From a bacterium UBP6_UBA1196 (GTDB taxonomy: Bacteria; UBP6; UBA1177): a stretch of 35,533 nt of DNA. The notes under the pieces were generated by a model. It did not search any database. It was given only the letters and a program-made list of their open reading frames with translations, and was not told where the DNA came from. Shown piece by piece: positions 32,559 through 35,533 of this stretch (position 1 is the stretch's first letter; the number at the start of each line of letters is the position of its first letter). The stretch spans positions 1 to 35,533 of the forward strand of contig DBYC01000048.1 in assembly GCA_002310035.1 (NCBI GenBank), read 5' to 3'. A program made the position numbers and the translations under genes.

Positions 32559-33512
32559 TTATTTTTTGGTTTTAGCAGGAGTTTTTGCTGGTGTTTTAGC
32601 GGGAGTTTTTTTCGCCGGAGCGGCTTTTTTTGGCATCTTTGACTCGATGAGTTTTTCAAGTTCTTTCACTTCGTCCGGGAATGCCGGTTGCGGGAATTTC
32701 TGCTTCATGCTTTCAAAGATGGCGTTCGCGACTTCGACTTTGCCGGTGTGGAAAAGCGAGAAGGCGATGTGGAGATAGCTGCGCTCGATTTTCGGGCAAC
32801 CGGGATAAGTTTTTTCGATCGGCTGCAGCGTTTCGATCGCTTTATTGTAGCTTTTTTCCATGTAGTATGTCTCGCCGATCCAGAAAGCGACGTCGCATTT
32901 TCTGCTTTCAGGCCATTTGTCGGAATAAGTTTCCCACGCTTTTCTCGCGATCGCCGGGTCGCAGTTTTCGCTTTTCGTGTATTCGACAAGCTGGTTGTAG
33001 CTTTTGCTTTCGCTTTCCGGCAGTCTGACGATGCCTTCTTTCGTCACGGTGAACTTGTCGACCGGCTTCAGACCTTCGATCTGAGCATTTATTTCTTCTT
33101 TCAGCTTGGCGAGTTCCTGCTCGTCTTCAGAGATTTTTTTCTCAACAGCGGAAAGCTGTTCCGCAAGAGCGTTGCTTTTCTGTGCGGTAAGATCGACTGA
33201 ATCGATCCTGTTGTTGAGTTCTTTGATGGTTTCGCGCAACTCCTCAAGATTGTTGAATGAAAGGTCGATCTTGTTTTTCTGCATCTGCTTGTCGGTCTGC
33301 TGGGATTTTTCGATTTCGTCAAGGCGTGCGTTAAGTTTTGCGATCTCATCCTGAACCGATTTCGCCACATTTTCTTCAAGGATCTTCATTTTTGCGGTCG
33401 TTTCGGCGCGGAGTTCTGATTTTGCCATATCGACATCGTCTTTCATCGCGATGCACGAGTTCAGGATCAGAAAAAGAGCTGAAAACAGCGCAACAAAAAA
33501 GATTTTTTTCAT
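32559..33512 (-). CDS. YbgF/CpoB-like lipoprotein with lysine-rich C-terminal tail
   Basis: This 317-residue protein starts at 33512, where GGGAGG lies five bases upstream and a lipoprotein signal begins (MKKIFFVALFSALFLILNSC, Cys20 modified). Residues of about 25-170 are a long coiled coil (KMKILEENVAKSVQDEIAKL, then KISEDEQELAKLKEEI). TPR-type repeats follow (AFWIGETYYMEKSYNKAIET, SYLHIAFSLFHTGKVEVANA), as in YbgF/CpoB, which links Tol-Pal with cell-wall synthesis. The last 30 residues are a histone-H1-like tail of PAKT repeats (KKAAPAKKTPAKTPAKTPAK). No tol or pal gene is nearby. It lies 16 bases after nrdR on the same strand, so it probably belongs to the glyA-nrdR transcript. Confidence 0.75.
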   Translation of the reverse strand: MKKIFFVALFSALFLILNSCIAMKDDVDMAKSELRAETTAKMKILEENVAKSVQDEIAKLNARLDEIEKSQQTDKQMQKNKIDLSFNNLEELRETIKELNNRIDSVDLTAQKSNALAEQLSAVEKKISEDEQELAKLKEEINAQIEGLKPVDKFTVTKEGIVRLPESESKSYNQLVEYTKSENCDPAIARKAWETYSDKWPESRKCDVAFWIGETYYMEKSYNKAIETLQPIEKTYPGCPKIERSYLHIAFSLFHTGKVEVANAIFESMKQKFPQPAFPDEVKELEKLIESKMPKKAAPAKKTPAKTPAKTPAKTKK

Positions 33513-33528
33513 TTGAACCTCCCAAACC

Positions 33529-33987
33529 TCACTTTTTTTCTTCCCTGACTTCGTTCGCTTTCGCAATGAAATCTTTGGGTTCGCCGAACTCTTTGTAGAC
33601 TGACGCAAAGCGGATGAACGCGACTTTATCGACTTCTTTCAAGGCATCCATGACAAGGTCGCCGATGACGCTCGTTTCGACTTCCTTCTTTTCGTAGGAT
33701 TGAAGCTCCTTTTCGATTTTGTCGATCATCTGGTCGATCGTCTCGGCCGAAACGGGGCGTTTCTGGCACGAGATCATGAGCCCTTTTTTGATTTTATTGC
33801 GGTCGTAAGGCTCTCTTTCGCCGTTTTTCTTTTTAACGACTGGCATGACTTCCTCGATCCGTTCGTAAGTCGTGAATCTGCCGCCGCAATCCTCGCACTC
33901 GCGCCGTCTTCTGATTTCGCAGTCGTCTTTAGTGGAACGGGAATCAATAACTTTATCTTTAATTGAACCGCAGAATGGACATCTCAT
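33529..33987 (-). CDS. nrdR: Transcriptional repressor NrdR
   Basis: NrdR is the ATP/dATP-sensing repressor of ribonucleotide reductase genes. The 152-residue protein begins with a zinc ribbon (Cys3, Cys6, Cys31 and Cys34, in MRCPFCGSIKDKVIDSRSTK then ECEDCGGRFTTYER), followed by the ATP-cone region (VVKKKNGEREPYDRNKIKKG, then ALKEVDKVAFIRFASVYKEF). Length and order match the family. It lies 31 bases after glyA on the same strand and before the YbgF-like lipoprotein. The ribosome site is weak (AGGTTG). No ribonucleotide reductase gene is in the window, and I did not find an NrdR box pair near any promoter. Confidence 0.96.
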   Translation of the reverse strand: MRCPFCGSIKDKVIDSRSTKDDCEIRRRRECEDCGGRFTTYERIEEVMPVVKKKNGEREPYDRNKIKKGLMISCQKRPVSAETIDQMIDKIEKELQSYEKKEVETSVIGDLVMDALKEVDKVAFIRFASVYKEFGEPKDFIAKANEVREEKK

Positions 33988-34018
33988 GTGACAACCTGAA
34001 AAAGTTTATGAAAAAGGA

Positions 34019-35311
34019 CTATCTGTTGATGAGCGGGTATTTTTTGCAGATTTCGACAACTTCATTGTGAACTTCTTCAATGACTTTGTTGTCGATGATG
34101 CTGTCATCGATACCGATTTTCGGGTTGAACTCGTTGCTCTTGATGTTCATGATGACTTTGTCCATAAGTCTTGCGACATGGCGGACATCGTCTTCATTGA
34201 GACCTCTTGTGGTGAGGAAAGGAGTTCCTACGCGGATACCGCTCGTGATGAAGGGCGACTGGTCGTCGAACGGAACCATGTTCTTGTTGACGGTGATGTG
34301 TGCCTTGTCAAGAGCCTTTTCAACGATTTTGCCGGTTTTGCCTTTGTTTCTGAGGTCGATGAGCATAAGGTGGTTGTCTGTGCCGCCCGAAACAAGGTTG
34401 TATCCCATTTTGTTGAATTCGTCAGCCATTGCGGCAGCGTTTTTGACAACCTGGGTCATGTAAACTTTGAAGCTCGGGTCAAGCGCTTCTTTGAAGCATA
34501 CAGCCTTCGCAGCGATGACGTGCATAAGCGGACCGCCCTGCATTCCGGGGAATACAGCAGAGTTGAGGTCTTTTTCGTATTCTTTCTTTGCAAGAACGAG
34601 ACCGCTTCTCGGACCTCTGAGTGTTTTGTGGGTCGTCGAAGTTACGAAATCGCAGTAAGGAACCGGGCTTGGATGAAGTCCGGCAGCTACGAGGCCGGCA
34701 ATGTGAGCCATGTCAACCCACATGATTGCGCCGACTTTGTCGCATATTTCACGGATTCTCTTGAAGTCGATGATTCTCGGGTAAGCCGAAGCACCTGCAA
34801 GGATCATTCTCGGTTTATGTTCAACTGCAAGTCTTTCCATTTCGTCGTAGTCGATCCTGCCGGTTTCTTTCGCAACGCCGTAGGGAACGATGTTGTAAAG
34901 TTTTCCGGAGAAGTTTACAGGGCTGCCGTGAGTGAGGTGGCCGCCGTGGTTGAGGTTCATCGCGAGAACCGTGTCACCTGGTTTGCAGACGGTGAAGTAA
35001 ACGCTCATATTTGCCTGGGAGCCGCTGTGGGGCTGAACGTTAGCGCACTCAGCGCCGAAAAGTTCGCAAGCTCTCTCTTTTGCAAGTTTTTCGACCTGGT
35101 CAACAACTTCGCAGCCGCCGTAGTATCTCTTTTTCGGATAACCTTCGGCATATTTGTTCGTAAGCAGCGAGCCCTGTGCTTCCATGACAGCGTTGCTTGT
35201 AAAGTTTTCGCTGGCGATAAGTTCAAGACCGCCTTCCTGTCTCTCTGCCTCTTTTTCAATGATTGCTGCAACTTCTGGGTCAACGCTCGGGATGTACTTC
35301 AGATTCAACAT
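34019..35311 (-). CDS. glyA: Serine hydroxymethyltransferase
   Basis: GlyA interconverts serine and glycine with tetrahydrofolate, using pyridoxal phosphate, and is the main source of one-carbon units. The start at 35311 has GGAGG five bases upstream, giving 430 residues. PLP Lys229 lies in the signature TSTTHKTLRGPRSG. Other family motifs are LELIASENFTSNAV, TNKYAEGYPKKRYYGG, QPHSGSQAN, MNLNHGGHLTHGSPVN, and near the end SGIRVGTPFLTTRGL. nrdR follows after 31 bases. The promoter and several CCGCAA/TTGCGG repeats lie in the 222 bases to the right edge. Confidence 0.97.
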   Translation of the reverse strand: MLNLKYIPSVDPEVAAIIEKEAERQEGGLELIASENFTSNAVMEAQGSLLTNKYAEGYPKKRYYGGCEVVDQVEKLAKERACELFGAECANVQPHSGSQANMSVYFTVCKPGDTVLAMNLNHGGHLTHGSPVNFSGKLYNIVPYGVAKETGRIDYDEMERLAVEHKPRMILAGASAYPRIIDFKRIREICDKVGAIMWVDMAHIAGLVAAGLHPSPVPYCDFVTSTTHKTLRGPRSGLVLAKKEYEKDLNSAVFPGMQGGPLMHVIAAKAVCFKEALDPSFKVYMTQVVKNAAAMADEFNKMGYNLVSGGTDNHLMLIDLRNKGKTGKIVEKALDKAHITVNKNMVPFDDQSPFITSGIRVGTPFLTTRGLNEDDVRHVARLMDKVIMNIKSNEFNPKIGIDDSIIDNKVIEEVHNEVVEICKKYPLINR

Positions 35312-35352
35312 TTTATCCTCCAAAAAAAGTTAAAAAACCAAAAAACCGCAAG

Positions 35353-35380
35353 AGTTTAATAATAATAAATTATTTTGCAA
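35353..35380 (-). promoter_or_regulatory. Promoter for glyA (nrdR, YbgF-like lipoprotein)
   Basis: On the minus strand TTGCAA (35375-35380), 16 bases and TAAACT (35353-35358) are followed by CTT and GCGGTTTT. The leader to the glyA ATG is about 35 bases. The -10 (TAAACT) is identical to that of the C25 peptidase promoter. Confidence 0.55.
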
Positions 35381-35468
35381 ATTTGCGGTTGCAGGGGCGC
35401 TTGTTTTGCCGTTTTTTTGTTTTCATTTCACTGCAAATTTCTTTTTGATGACGAAAAAATTCAGTGAA

Positions 35469-35485
35469 TACCGCAACTTGCGGTA
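35469..35485. repeat. 17-base palindrome upstream of glyA
   Basis: TACCGCAACTTGCGGTA is a perfect inverted repeat with 8-base arms around one C. Related half-sites occur nearby: AACCGCAA at 35344-35351 and TTGCGGTT at 35383-35390, which flank the glyA promoter. It could be an operator for glyA or for a gene to the right of the window. The rest of 35312-35533 shows no gene. Confidence 0.45.
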
Positions 35486-35533
35486 GCTTTACGCTCCAAT
35501 ACAAAATAAAAACTTGATTTTTTAAAAAATATT

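Noticed and set aside
34067..35359. A 430-codon open frame on the plus strand, antisense to glyA
   Set aside because: It lies exactly opposite glyA, which has full family motifs and a good ribosome site. The antisense product is of low-complexity Val/Phe/Asp composition with no known motif, as expected from codon bias of the real gene.
1..35533. Search by eye for CRISPR arrays, transposases, integrases, toxin-antitoxin pairs, restriction genes and other defence systems
   Set aside because: None seen. The genes are core or envelope functions with no sign of a mobile element, apart from the compositional shift of the dnaA block.

Overview
The window looks like the replication-origin neighbourhood of a Gram-negative bacterial chromosome. 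The evidence is a dnaA-dnaN-recF block on the minus strand (about 6.0-9.8 kb), facing away from an mnmE-mnmG-rsmG block on the plus strand (about 11-15 kb). It is strengthened by two perfect parS sequences (14022-14037, 14323-14338) and one near-perfect one (6461-6476), which sit on both sides of dnaA. An outer membrane is implied by several lipoproteins, an outer-membrane barrel protein, a periplasmic lytic transglycosylase and a YbgF/CpoB-like protein. The lineage cannot be fixed from this sequence alone. The TIGR04551-like barrel, the gingipain-like peptidase with a Cys-rich tail, and the Asp/Ser/Gly-rich lipoprotein with a CGNG...CD motif resemble proteins of Myxococcota/deltaproteobacteria-type genomes. 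The moderate-to-low GC, however, differs from classical myxobacteria.

Layout: 1-86, start of a probable thymidine/pyrimidine-nucleoside phosphorylase gene; 132-2489, secreted C25 peptidase; 2659-3687, galE; 3783-6035, GT39-type membrane glycosyltransferase; 6020-9760, recF, dnaN and dnaA on the minus strand; 9905-14938, a plus-strand run of lipoprotein, mnmE, mnmG and rsmG; 14945-16491, steroid 5-alpha-reductase-like membrane protein behind a secreted protein; 16779-18020, PpiD-like chaperone without a parvulin domain; 18067-20488, CDP-alcohol phosphatidyltransferase, ssb, purN and a DUF486 protein; 20567-23940, lytic transglycosylase translationally coupled to a PP2C phosphatase with a cyclic-nucleotide-binding-like domain; 24061-29281, beta-propeller lipoprotein, outer-membrane barrel and ACT protein; 29439-31428, TraB-family protein and truA; 31441-32199, TtcA-like thiolase; 32441-32516, tRNA-Asn; 32559-35311, YbgF-like lipoprotein, nrdR and glyA. 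No gene-free stretch exceeds 300 bases.

Functionally the window mixes replication (dnaA, dnaN, recF, ssb), tRNA modification (mnmE, mnmG, truA, ttcA-like), rRNA methylation (rsmG), one-carbon and nucleotide metabolism (glyA, purN, nrdR, probable deoA/pdp) and cell-envelope functions. I found no phage, insertion sequence, CRISPR array or defence system. The most notable structure is not a gene. About eleven intergenic regions carry a very uniform promoter layout: a TTG-type -35, exactly 16 bases, a TAnnnT-type -10, three bases, then usually C/G-CG followed by TTT. The second is the set of parS sites embedded in recF, mnmG and rsmG coding sequence. The dnaA-dnaN-recF block is also visibly more AT-rich than the genes around it.
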